Positions 1 through 12,300 of a DNA stretch of 64,000 bases are shown here, piece by piece. The notes under the pieces are model-generated. The model was not told where the DNA came from, did no database searches, and saw only the letters and a program-made list of their open reading frames with translations. Both the position numbers and the translations under genes were made by a program. Source of the stretch: Cymbomonas tetramitiformis (lineage: Eukaryota > Chlorophyta > Pyramimonadophyceae > Pyramimonadales > Pyramimonadaceae); the NCBI GenBank assembly GCA_001247695.2, contig LGRX02035310.1, positions 1-64,000 of the forward strand, read 5' to 3'. Position 1 is the stretch's first letter; every line of letters starts with the position of its first letter.

Positions 1-813
1 TGAATGTGACCCGATGTGAAATATCATTTCTCGATGCCTACTAATAACTTCTAGATACTTCTCACAACTTGTAATAACTTCACCGTATCATTTGCATATC
101 TCACGCGCCCACGAGACATGCATTTTCTGTTTTGCAGTCAGTTTACAGACGAAATTAGCTCCCCAACGCCCCGCGAATGTGACCCGATGTGAAATATCAC
201 TTCTTGATGCCTACGGATGACTTCTAGATACTTCTCACAACTTCTAATAACTTCACCGTATCATTTGCATATCTCACGCGCCCACGAGACATGCATTTTC
301 TGTTTTGCAGTCAGCTTACAGACGAAATTAGCTCCCCAACGCCCCGCGAATGTGACCCGATGTGAAATATCACTTCTCGATGCCTAATAATAACTTCTAG
401 ATACTTCTCACAACTTCTAATAACTTCACCGTATCATTTGCATATCTCACGCGCCCACGAGACATGCATTTTCTGTTTTGCAGTCAGTTTACAGACGAAA
501 TTAGCTCCCCAACGCCCCGCGAATGTGACCCGATGTGAAATATCACTTCTCGATGCCTAGTAATAACTTCTAGATACTTCTCACAACTTCTAATAACTTC
601 ACCGTATCATTTGCATATCTCACGCGCCCACGAGACATGCATTTTCTGTTTTGCAGTCAGTTTACAGACGAAATTAGCTCCCCAGCACCCCGTGAATATG
701 TCCCGATGTGAAATATCACTGCTCGATGCCTAGTAATAACTTCTAGATACTTCTCACAACTTCTAATAACTTCACCGTATCATTTGCATATCTCACGCGC
801 CCACGAGACATGC
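1..813. repeat. 173-bp tandem repeat array, about 4.7 units
   Basis: Units start at 2, 175, 348, 521 and 694, an exact 173-bp period with only a few substitutions between copies. Each unit carries GATGTGAAATATCA, several ATAACTTC steps and CACGCGCCCACGAGACATG. The array is cut by the left window edge, so its full length is unknown. It ends about 140 bp before the first open frame of a LINE, so it may be either a satellite or reiterated 5'-UTR monomers of that LINE. Confidence 0.95.
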
Positions 814-3270
814 ATATCCTGCTCCGCGGCCCATCTGCGACTTGTATAGCAGCCCTGTGGCCACAATAATTATCGAAAATGCAAAATATTGCATTCGGGT
901 GATTTCTTATAACTTCTAACATGTTCTTGAAACTTCTTGCGACTTCTTAATGCCATTTTCATTGATTATGCAATTTATAGTGCAAGCCCGTCCACCTAGC
1001 CGTGCTACATGCCATCATAATTATCATAAATTTGCCCCTGGCCCGAGAACCACGCATCGCTGGGCCCACAAGAAACGAGCAAACGGGCATTACTCTACCC
1101 TGAGGCGGAAGCGATTCTATAGGTGGTTATCAAGAAATGACTTGTATAAGAGATCACCTAATAGAACTAAGTCTAAGAAGAGAGGCAAACAACCAAAGAC
1201 TGTGTCGATCAGAGGTGGCGCTGGAGACTACACCAATGAGGTAATTAAAAATGTTTCCCTCACAGAAGGCCTCTTTTCTGATAAAGGCTGGCTCAACATG
1301 ACCCAAGTAGGAGATGCCATGACTACACGTGACCCTAGCACCATCGCCACGATTTAACTAAAGCACCTTATTCATAAACTAAACAGTAAGGATGATAATT
1401 TCACCGGTATTATTACCAGTAAACTCAAAAAGCACCAACACACTCAGATTGAGATCTGTGATTCCACCCATTGGAGACTCTTGATGATCAAAATTTCAGG
1501 AGACAATGACATCCTTGCTTATGTTTATGGCCCCTTTGGCGAAAAGGCTGAAAAGTCCGTAATCAACTCGATTATCTCACCACTTAGGGTTTGGTTGGAA
1601 GACCTAAGAATGTCCCTCAAATGAAAAGTCTCTACCACCCGCACCTTAAAGGAAACATTTCAAATTGATAGTTACAATTGCGGGGTCTGGGTCGCAAAAA
1701 CAGCGTTCAGATGGGCTCAATGGAACAGAGAGGCTCAAGCCCTCCCCTTCGAAGAATACTTATTAGACAGAGATCTCAGAAAAGGACCCACAGGACATGA
1801 CATCATGCATAATGAAATTCAAAAATATCGCCTTGAAATGCGGGCGGAAGTCAAACCAATCATCATTGCCGATTTGAACGTAGGATACAATGCGGCACCT
1901 CGTTGCCCTGAGGAATTGGTGGTAGTGGAACCCCCCCAAAATAACCCCTCCTCCCAACCTGGAAGAATCACTCGAAAAGGGGCACTCGCCTTTCATCATA
2001 TGAACAACATTGTCGCTCACTTCGGACTGGACTGGCCACTTCTAAAAAGCTTGAAGGAAGTCAGTACTAATATCAAGAAAACTCATGGCTCTGTAGACAG
2101 CTCCTATCATTGCATGCCCAGACAATCAGATCACACCAACACTACCTATATATCAAACGTCGATGGGATCTGGTATGTCTTTCTTCACCTTGTTCCCCAA
2201 AAGACTAACATATACTGTGCTAATGGCATTCAAGCAAACAACTTGGAAAACAAACACCCTCTCACACTTAACAATGAGATACACGAATGTTTCATTAACT
2301 TAAGCTTTGGTGAACACCCAAATAATACGGGAATTTTGAATTTCATCATAGCACTGTCAAAAAGCAACAAACATCATTCGTACCTTGAGGTATCACTCCG
2401 CAGACCAATTTGCCAGAGACCTGTTACATGATTTGAACAAACTCAACATTAAAATGCTTCTGAAAAATGACAACAATTGTAGAACGAAAAAACGCGAGAA
2501 TGATTTTGCTATCTCCTCGGTTAGAGACGAGCTTAGGCACCTGCTGATGGTTGCCGACAGAACCAATGGTATACAAGACAAACGGACCCGAAGAACCACA
2601 GATTTAAGGACCCCTATTGGACAGATCAGTGGCCCACACACCAAAATAATGTGCTGATAAAAACCCTCAATATGGGCAAAGGAGGAAATCCTCCCGCAAA
2701 CACAAGAGGAAGGTCTACAAACCCAAATGTTTCAACACCACCTTCGACTTTGTGAATGAATATGACAAGATGGGGAGATGTTTACATCAAGGCAGAAACA
2801 ACAGAGGAAAATTGCAACAAAGTGAAATAGGGAGACTAGAAAGCCTGCAGCAAGCCCAATTATCAAATAACCTCAAGATAATGGGAATGAACCTCAGGGG
2901 TCTTAGACATGCACAGGAAGTAAAATGCAGTCTCATAAAGCTTGAAACTATTTGTAATCGTATGATAGATGGCAGAGCGGACATTGTATGTGTATCAGAA
3001 ACAAAAGTAAACAGTGAAAATCTAGCATTAGTTAAAACACTCATAACCCAAAAAGGCATTCAGTTCCGCACGTCATTTGTAGATGAAAATGCCTCGATCG
3101 GATCAATGATCCTGTGGAACCCGAAAACCCTGCCTCTGGTCCCATCTGTCAAGAGAGTTGATGGTACCGCAAAGAGAGCCGTAATGATAAAATTTGTGGG
3201 TAAAAAAGGATTTGAGCTTTACGTAGCCAGTGGTTACATGAACAATGCTACTCTTCAACGTGGATCGGGT
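814..3270 (+). mobile_element. Non-LTR retrotransposon (LINE) with Ulp1-like protease and APE endonuclease, 3'-truncated
   Basis: Two consecutive plus-strand coding blocks are visible: a Ulp1/C48 cysteine protease-like block (950-2431) and an AP-endonuclease-like block (2752-3276). No reverse transcriptase follows. Homology stops inside the endonuclease near 3240-3270, where an unrelated retroelement begins. LINEs combining cysteine proteases with APE are known from algae and other eukaryotes (Dualen/RandI-like and Ulp1-bearing groups), but I cannot assign the clade without the RT. The element is dead: it has internal stops, frame changes and lacks the 3' half. Confidence 0.75.
950..2431 (+). 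pseudogene. LINE ORF with Ulp1-like (C48) cysteine protease domain, two premature stops
   Basis: A single reading frame runs from 950 to 2431, broken only by TAA at 1355-1357 and TGA at 1622-1624. The first part is very basic (many Arg/Lys around 1060-1200), as expected of a nucleic-acid-binding N-terminus. After the first stop comes a Ulp1-type core: THWRLL with the candidate catalytic His codon at 1469, then FQIDSYNCGVW with candidate Gln at 1661 and Cys at 1679. The acidic catalytic residue usually between them is not clear (YVYGPFG occupies the area). Ulp1 proteases remove SUMO-like modifiers; in retroelements the role is unproven. The 3' third (1900-2431) has no domain I recognise. Confidence 0.65.
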
Positions 3271-3276
3271 GTATGA
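2752..3276 (+). pseudogene. LINE AP-endonuclease (EEP-fold) domain, truncated
   Basis: The 174-codon frame carries an EEP/APE-like start: MGMNLRGLR near residue 44, then DIVCVSETKVN around residues 80-91 with the Glu expected in the active site, then an ASGYMNN strand near the end. The GDLN and terminal His motifs of a complete domain are missing because the frame runs into foreign sequence at about 3245. It nicks target DNA in target-primed reverse transcription in intact LINEs. A fragment carrying the missing half of such a domain occurs on the other strand at 34147-34578. The start codon is not supported; the frame is probably a continuation of a longer ORF2. Confidence 0.7.
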
Positions 3277-5000
3277 CCAGTATGGACTGCTCCGCTGCTG
3301 TATGGTACACGGCACCGACACCGCCAAGTGGCTGGTATTAGGGGGGGTCATCGACCTGATTTCCGACGAAGAAGACGAGCGAACTGAGATCGTCACCTCC
3401 GATCACGCCAAGTCCCCGGACCGCCAGCGGATCAAATACTCATATCCACGCAGTGGCAGCTGCCACTCCTATCTACATGGCACGCAACCTAGCACACCAC
3501 CAGCCACTGCCCGCCTCACTCCGGCGCTTGACCAGCGACCTCGAAGAAGCCCCGGCCGCACAGGTGGCAGACGTTGCACGCGTCGCGGTGCGAGGACGGC
3601 CAAATCCAGCCCCTGACACCCCAGCAAGCGCGGCATTCATGCTTGTACCATTCGGCGAATGGACCGAAGAGGATCAAGAGGCAAGCTACAAGAGTCTATC
3701 CGCAGCCGTCAACAACCCATCAGGCCCCACCACAGCAACAGTTGCGGCCGCCGAGCTCCAGCGCCTCACTAACCGCGCATACGAAGAGATGATGCCCTCC
3801 GCGATGCCATGGTTCCGTCGCAGTTCTGTCTACTTCACCATCTGCAACGACGACCCCAAGAAGTCCATCTTGGTTATGAACCAGCGCACAGGGACATACA
3901 TGATCCGGAAGGTCATGATCCTCGATACAGGCTCCATGCTGTTCGTGATGAACCCGCTACTCTTCACTCAGCTGGGCCTATTCACAACATTGGGGAAAGC
4001 CAGCATCGACCCCAGCTTGGGCAGCCAAGGTACCCAGCAGCACAGACATGGGGTCCAGGCGAGATGATGTTGGTCGTAAACTATGCCCTGGTACCACGCT
4101 TGAGTGAGATGGTGCTGGCCGATGTCACAGGCATCAGCCCATGCGCATCAGTGAACTTCGACGTGCTCCTCCCAGTGGACGTGCTGCATGCAATGTCAGC
4201 TGGAGTACTCCCAGCAACCCCTCGTAGGGACGCAGCACTAGTGTTCCATCCCCGCAACCAGCAAGGTGATTTCGATACCAAGACCTACAATCATCCCTAT
4301 CCGAACGCTCAAGGCCAAGGACCACAGCAGCGGCACCAATTGCATCGCCCCGCCCAACTGGAACAGCCTCGTCACCCCGTTCAAGGACTACACTACACCT
4401 TCACGTGACACACCGCACCCACCGACTGGACGCCGCCGCGCTCAAACCCGCTACGCACTGGGGCGCACTCTTCCGCGTCGCGTGGGCCGCCATTGCCATC
4501 GCTTCCTTGCTTCAGCCGGCAGACGGCGCGCTCATGGCGGCAGAAGGGGCACATACCGGTCCGACAAATGCCATACCAGTTGCCGCCATCCTATGTGACA
4601 TATTCTCCATCATCGTCATCAGGATCTGCAGCGTCGCCACCATCAGGCGCAGGCAAATCAGACATGCCCAAGCCGTCAATCAATCCGAGGTGGCTCAGGA
4701 CATCGTTCCAGCCGACGACGCCTACGCCCGTCATCGACTCCCGCCGGCCCATCAGGAGATCAACAACTCCCAAATATCTACCGACACGGTGCAAAACATC
4801 TTCGACACCCTGAGCCACACAACCCGCGGACCCGCCAAACAGGAGAATCTGCGGCCTGTACCCGCCCGGGCGACGACACGCCCAGTGCGACGCACTCAGC
4901 GAATCACCTGGGCCGAAAGCCTGCGGGACTACCGTCACAAACGCTTGCCTCTCCTGGGACGGAAGCCGCGTTGTGCAGCTTGTGACAGTAGCCGTGGTGA
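3245..5000 (+). pseudogene. Retroelement polyprotein remnant: gag-like, aspartic-protease motif, membrane segment
   Basis: Plus-strand coding remains are spread over three frames, so the gene has frameshifts. From about 3453 there is an Ala/Pro-rich gag-like region. At about 3920-3950 lies VMILDTGSMLFVMN, a retropepsin-type DTG active site, and near 4150-4190 NFDVLLPVDVLHAMSA resembles the C-terminal flap partner of such proteases. A 199-codon frame from 4405 has a hydrophobic stretch (VAWAAIAIASLLQPADGALM) followed by a second one (AAILCDIFSIIVIRI), then an Arg-rich tail. The position of a membrane segment near the C-terminus parallels the gag-only elements at 45.2 and 60.6 kb. No reverse transcriptase or LTR is recognisable. 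Confidence 0.55.
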
Positions 5001-5159
5001 CTGAGCACGTGACAGTGGCTGTGGTGACGGAGCTGGTGGCAGGGGACCGCGCTCGTTGAGCACGCGACAGGAGCTGCGCTCTAGAGTTGGTGACAGAGAA
5101 CAGTCGTGACAGAGACTGTGTCGTGGAACTGATAGGAGTAACATTTATATAGAGCATAG

Positions 5160-6300
5160 TTATAAGCGCCTCAAGGGAGTAACTTAGTCAGTCGACTCAT
5201 TTTTGTTTTACCTTCATTCGCAGCGTAATTGTGGCAGACTTTTACTCGGACCGCGAAAACAGCAGCAAACTCACCTTAAATATTGGACCACATATTATTT
5301 TAAAAGTGTATATGACTATGTGTATACGCAGTAGCGCACTAGCAGAATTGCCTGTTTGCAATCTTTTTCATGTTGAAAATTTGGGCTTGCATAAGAGGCC
5401 AAGCGTACTGTGGGGAAACTTAAATCATTTCGTAAGATACACTTTGCTGCGGAGTTACAGGGTTGCAGTATAGACTGCCTGTGAATATGACGTGCTGGTG
5501 CTTGCTAATTGTTATTGTGAAGTTGCAAGTTCCACCACGTGCACGAGTTTGCGACATGTTGCAGGCTGAAAGCACAATATATTATTTCTTGAACATTCGT
5601 CTTTCGGCTATATGATATTCGCATGCTCCAGATAATCTAGCAGAGTATCATCGGCGTGTGTGCGTGTGTTATTTTAGTATTACTATATACTGTTTTCAGA
5701 ATGGTTTATAATTAATCAATTAATTAATAGATCGACTAATGAATGTCGGACATGAGAACACAACCGTAACTCGTAAACAAACTAGCAGCAATTAATTCGT
5801 TGAAAGCCTTTTGCGACAGTAAATGAAATTCGGCTTATTAGCCACACGCCATCGAAGTAAACCAATCTGTGCACACCTTGCCCTTAAAGTTGGCAACTAG
5901 TGGGGGGAGGATCCCGCCAGGATACAGCACATCCCTTCCCCCATCCTGCAGTAATGTTTCGCGCCGTCCCCAACTTTGTACAATCTATGTTCACTGCTTA
6001 CTAGTGCTACAACGATACTCAGGTGAAACAATTGTGGATTGTATTTGTGGTTTAGCGAGCCAAGCATGCCATATGTATACTACCTCACATTATTGTGATT
6101 GACAGAATAGCCGGCAGAGGATATACATGTGTGCATGATGACTATGTTCACCGAGCACGTTTATTCATATGTAATTAAATATTGTGGTCAAGACCTCCTC
6201 ATGCCATCCGGACATATAAACGGTTGGATCACTACACTTATTTGCCCTTTGCTTATATGCATTGAAAATTGTATATGGAAACAATAACGATATAGCCATG
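5160..6300. other. Intergenic stretch, no gene recognised
   Basis: AT-rich sequence between the retroelement remnant and the 3' end of the CBS-domain gene. Only short frames without domain signal are present on either strand. The part next to 6305 would contain the CBS gene's 3' UTR, but no convincing polyadenylation signal could be singled out. Confidence 0.5.
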
Positions 6301-6304
6301 CCAT

Positions 6305-9300
6305 CTACCGCCGAGTGAATCGTGTGCGAACTGCCACGCCGGCCGCTATGCACATTGCTCCCAGAACAGCTGTGCCCACACACATTTGACCAAGATTTGG
6401 CCAGGAGCTGCTGATGGTATCAATTGCTTTGGGACTGTTACGGCGAGCTGCTTTCCTTGTCGATGTAGTGAAAGTTCCTGGGCTATGCGACAGCGACGCT
6501 TCCTCATGCATTGATAAGCGCAGAGGCAGCCGCTCGTGCACTCCCGTCAGCCCATTGGCCTCACACGTATTGCGCAAGTCCAGAGTATCTTTATGCTCAG
6601 TGGTCGTATCTACCTGGTGCGTCTCGAAGTGTGCATGGCGTTCTAAGCTGCATATTCTCCGCTTCAGCTCGTCTATATCGGCAGCCATTGCGTAAGCAGA
6701 TGGACTTGTCGTGTTAGCTGCTGCAATGTGGTCCTCATTGCCGAAAGCAAAATTTGAATCTGTTCGGCACATTTCCAAATGTTGTTCAGATGCATTGCTA
6801 CTCTCAGAAGTGGAGTGAAGTCGAAGAGAGCATTCTGTGGTGTCACCGCTGTGAGTGTGTTTTAGCGATTCCTGTTTAGCTTGACTCATGTCATCCTGTC
6901 TCGTCCTGCGATTCTGCAGAGGTGCTGGCTCCTCCTGTCTTTGACGTGGATGTACTGTACTACCGCTGGGCTTGTTTGCGGCAGAGGTTAGCATGGTGCG
7001 GTCAGGTTTCATTGAGTGATGAAGCGGTGGCCCTGGATGCATATTATCCACATTCATTGATGAGAATTTCGTTCGGTAAGGAGAACTTGTTGCGACGGCT
7101 TGCTCGAATTGGCCAATGATGGACTTGACCATGTTGGTGTTTTCCTCACCACCACTGTTCCTGCTGGAGGTGCACACCCATCAGAGCGTGTGTGCGCGCA
7201 TTGTTATACTATTCCACGCAAAGCCCGCAAACAAGCTCGGTCGTTATATTATGGTTTGATTCGGTTATAATACGCCAACACCTTTGCATGGCTGCTTGAA
7301 AGTGACACACAACACATTCTGGAGCGCACGGAGAGCGGTTGGTGCATACAATCTACCAACAGCATAACGTGTGAGCACGTATTGCGCGAGCACATCACAA
7401 GCGCACGCCACAACGAAGCGCAAGCGTGAAGGCGAGCGGGTGGGAGGGCAAATGTGAGCGTGACACTGCCGTAAGCAAGTAAAGGCGTTTTTGTACTATG
7501 ATAAATATGTACAACTATCATCATGCATGGTAAAATACAAAAATAGTTGATGGTGCAAATTTCACTTTGATTCGTGCGTTCAGAGGAACATCTGTTCAAA
7601 ATACATATTCTCTCGGTGGCTACGATGCAATGGTCATTAATATACACAAGGAATCGATGACCACACCTTTCTTGTTTATGTGATTTGGCTGACCGCATGG
7701 TGCTACTAAATGCTGCGGCCGCATCTTCAATAGGGACCATCTGCTGGAAGTTTGATTCGACTATATGTGTTTTTAATTCCTGCAGCCGCGTCTCACCAGA
7801 AGAATCAACCATACATGCATATGTGCATCGATGTGTGCTACTACGCTGCCGTAACTATGACACAAAGTTGAATATTTATTATATGAATAGGGAGCATTGC
7901 AGATACGTACTGCTGATGCGGTCTCCAACTGTACTTCCTGCTGCACGCTGGAGCTGCGCTCTTCCATCACTTTGAATATGGCTCCGCTGAGATCGAGCAC
8001 ATCCAGCAAACCCAAAATGCAGTTGTCCTTGGATTCTGCACCATCTAGCTGAATGTGCTTATTATTATCGCCACTGGCAGATATCCAATCACTTGATGAC
8101 GATAGCAACACTGCAAAATCGAATTTCAGCAGCGCACGTGCATCCGAACACATCCTCCAGTCAAAAACAAAATCAACACTCGTTGTAGTCAATGGACGGT
8201 GGACATCTATGCAATTTAGCATCGTACATATATCAAGGTATCATTTCAAGGTCTGGGTAGCGCTAAGGCCAATTTACACAAAAGGTCGGAGTTCCCAAAT
8301 TGTGAGATATGGGCGATACAAGTATGCGCTTAAGTATGAACAAGTATGTATATCGACTGAGCAATATATCGACTATAACTTTTTTGATAACTCAATCAAT
8401 TTTATCCCTGAAGTACACAATATATTCAGAACGCTTTGGGCAACCTCAACATCAAATAAATAGGTTTTTGGAACTGCACAAAATTTTCAATATTTTTTCA
8501 TTCAATAAATAGGTTGGCCACACCTATTTAAACATGTGTGCAAAAGGCTACTGTATGCACTACAAGGAGAAAAAGGGTAACGGTATGGAAAAGTTATGGT
8601 TGATAACACTTTGTGGTCTCCCATATTTATCCCTTGTAAGTAAGCACAAGTTTAAAACATGTGTCTCTCGCGGAGATCTGGAAAATGTAGTAAAGTTTGT
8701 GCCGACATTGACCTCCAGTAAATGATACCGTGATATTATATACACTTCAAAAACACCAGCTCATCATACAAATGTACAAACACGCCACTGTATAGTACAT
8801 ATGATGCAACAAACGAAACACATATCACAGCGTCGGTTACCGGAGGTACACGTATGCATACAAATGCCAGACCAAACTATTCAATAAGCATATCCACCAA
8901 ATAATGATATACGTATGGTGCACCGTTTTGACACAGAATTATCTGCTGATGAAAAAATTATGGATGTCATACTTTTATATACACCCTGCCACGCCACTCA
9001 CGGGAACGCAACGTGCAAACAGGGGCACCCAAAATTATCTTGGGCCCTGGAAAACTTCAGGACGGTATCAACCACCGCGGGGGGAATAAAAACTATATTT
9101 CCAACTTAAGATACAAGGCAAGATGACGCCCCGTTCATTTCCATAAGAGTGATAAGTGGGCACACCTGAAGACACCCTTGAGCACACCTCGTTGTGCAAG
9201 AAGTACACAACGTCCCCAAGTATGTAGAATATATCAAATTAAATAATCTTCCAATATATTTTTTTGTATACACCCTGTCACGGTACTTACGGGCACGCAA

Positions 9301-12300
9301 CGTGAAACAGGGGCACCCAAAATTGGGCCCTGAAAATCAGGACGGTATCAACCACCGCGGGGGGGTAAAATATATAGAAATTCAACTAAACATAAACATG
9401 GAGGGATGATATCCCGTTAATTGCCACAAATGATAGGTGGGCACACCTGTATGTAGACACCCTTGATATCAAATGCTCACAGATTCCCTAAGCGATCAAG
9501 CACACAAATAAGCATATATACATATATTCAACCAAAAGATGTAAACTGAACTATATGTATAATATAGTATGATTATAATTATATATAATAAACGCAAAAC
9601 GCTTATTAAAACGTTTTGCTCTTTTCCGAGCTCGAGCATGTTCTTTTCGGAGCAATTGTCGATCATTATGAGTAAAACGAAATCTATTACTGTAGCAGTA
9701 TTGTCTTCCAAAGACAACCAACGCATGTTACATAACGTATAATGCAACAATGTTTTCTTTCTATCAATGCACTATGGTGAATGGCCATCTGTGTATCCAG
9801 GTTTGAAGCCATGAAATAAAGGTAAGACATATGAATAAGAGAATAATGAAAAAATATCAAATGCATGTTCATCGAATAATAAAGGTGAATATAGTCCAAG
9901 AAATGCAGGGCCACATGCAATATCACACGCATAACCTTCCGAATGATGAATTCTTTGAAGCATATTTGTGAAATTATTTATCATCGGATATTATACATAC
10001 AGTTCAGTTTACATCTTTTGGTTGAATATATGTATATATGCTTATTTGTGTGCTTGATCGCTTAGGGACTCTGTGAGCATTTTATATCAAGGGTGTCTAC
10101 ATACAGGTGTGCCCACCTATCATTTGTGGAAATTAACGGGATATCATCCCTCCATGTTTGTATTAAGTTGAGTTTCTATATATTTTACCCCCCCGCGGTG
10201 GTTGATACCGTCCTGATTTTCAGGGCCCAATTTTGGGTGCCCCTGCTTCACGTTGCGTGCCCGTAAGTACCGTGACAGGGTATATACAAAACCTTATTTA
10301 TCATCGGATATTCAATATTTATTGCAATGTGATTCAAGTCACTGCGACCAACGCCTTTGAACACTAAAGGAGGTTTATTAATCAAAGGAGTAATGTATTC
10401 TAAAAGCACTTTCTTTCATATAATAAAAGTATTATATAGTAAGTACTAAAGTACTTTTTTCATATAATAGAATACATTACTATACCTCTTTTTATGTATA
10501 GTTTAATTTTGAATTATTTATTATTAGTTGACATAATTTGACTTTGATTTCTGATTAAGGTAATCTTATATCTACATTATAGACAGAACCCACTATTTGA
10601 AGATGGATCCCACTGTAGAGTTGGGTGGTTCCCATTGCCTGAGTTATAGATGCGCCCCACTATCTAAGATGTAGACAGAATAGAATTCATTTTTGAACTA
10701 TTGCCAATGCCCATTGTCTAAGTTGTGGGCTGAACCTAATGTCTAAATTATGGACAATACTTTTAGTCTACATTGTGGGAGAAGCTGAATTATACATTAA
10801 TGAAACTTGTCATGTTTGTCATATGTAAATGACAATATATTCAGCTTCATGACTATTGACCTTACGATGAAATCTTATCCATGATGAGTCAGCTATGATT
10901 AAAACACAAATGATTTGTTATCCAACAAAATACTTTGGGTGTGTGGAGACTGTTCATTCTTGCTCTCGAAGACGTTCCGTAAGCGTACTTTCAGAGTCCC
11001 AAGTTCTGAACAGATTTGCTATTTTGATATATCATATTATTGGGTTTTGTGCCGAATATATTGATATATATATATATATTGGAAGATTATTCAATGTAAT
11101 ATCTTCTACATACTTGGGAACGTGGTGTACTTCTTGCATTACGGAGTGTGCTCAAAGGTGTCTTCAGGTGTGCCCATTTAACGCTTTTATGGAAATGAAC
11201 GGGACATCATCCTGCCTGATGTGTTGAGTTGGAAATATAGTTTTTTATTCCCCCCGCGGTGGTCGATACCGTCCTGAGGTTTTCCAGGGCCCAAGATAAT
11301 TTTGGGTGCCCCTGTTTGCACGTTGCGTTCCCGTGAGTGGCGTGGCAGGGTGTATATAAAAATAAAAGTACTTCCAGTTCAGGTCATACTTAAATGATTA
11401 AACATAACATACTTAAATTGCAATATATCTCACAATATCAGAAATGGCAGTTTATGCAAAGTCACACCCTCCGTTATATAACGGATATCTTGATATGCTA
11501 GAATTTGGTAGATTATTATGGTAATAATCCCAGCAATTCACAAATACTTCATCACTTACGTAGTAGAACTTTGTAACCCGGTTACTTTTCTCTCCTTTCC
11601 AGCTTAGAAATGAAGGCAGTGTTTGCACGAAGTTAGAAGTGCATAAATTTGCAATATCGTCGGTATTATTGTTTGTGTCAATCTTGGAAATTGACCGCTT
11701 GACAGTTTCAACCACGGTGTATACATTGCTGACGGTGCAATGCAGATATCAATTTGTTGTGTAATCCGTTTATGGTGAAATTAGAAGTTGCAGGTCACAA
11801 TGGTGAACCCAAATGTTGTCCATTTTTTATATCGATCCTCTCATGTAATATGTCCCTTGAAATGCCATGAATCACTCATAAAAATCTAATATCACAATCA
11901 TCAGAATCTAATATTGCAATAATCATAGCCAAATATCACAATCATCATAATGATTCACTGCATCACCGCACACTTGACGACTTCTGTGATGTGGATATAA
12001 CATACCTGGCAAGTGTCTGAATCCTCGATCATGCATGATATTCAACGCGTCCACCAATCGCATGCTAGGAGTAGCAACGGTGATAGGAGCATGTGTCATC
12101 ACTGACGACACAGTAGTCTCCAAAATACTAGGTAGATCGATACATTGGGATCCTGGTGCGACAACATCAATGTCGAGTTTGTTGATGACATCATCATTTC
12201 CTATTGATTTTGGTAGACAGGCCATCAATATGTCATTCGTGGTCAGCAATCCAAGGAGTGTGCCAGTTGACAATCCATTAGCAGTCACTATAACGCCACT

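Noticed and set aside
1355..1624. In-frame TAA and TGA in the LINE read as sense codons (alternative code)
   Set aside because: The host genes use ordinary stops and contain no in-frame TAA/TGA/TAG in their modelled exons, and the LINE is otherwise truncated; mutation is simpler.
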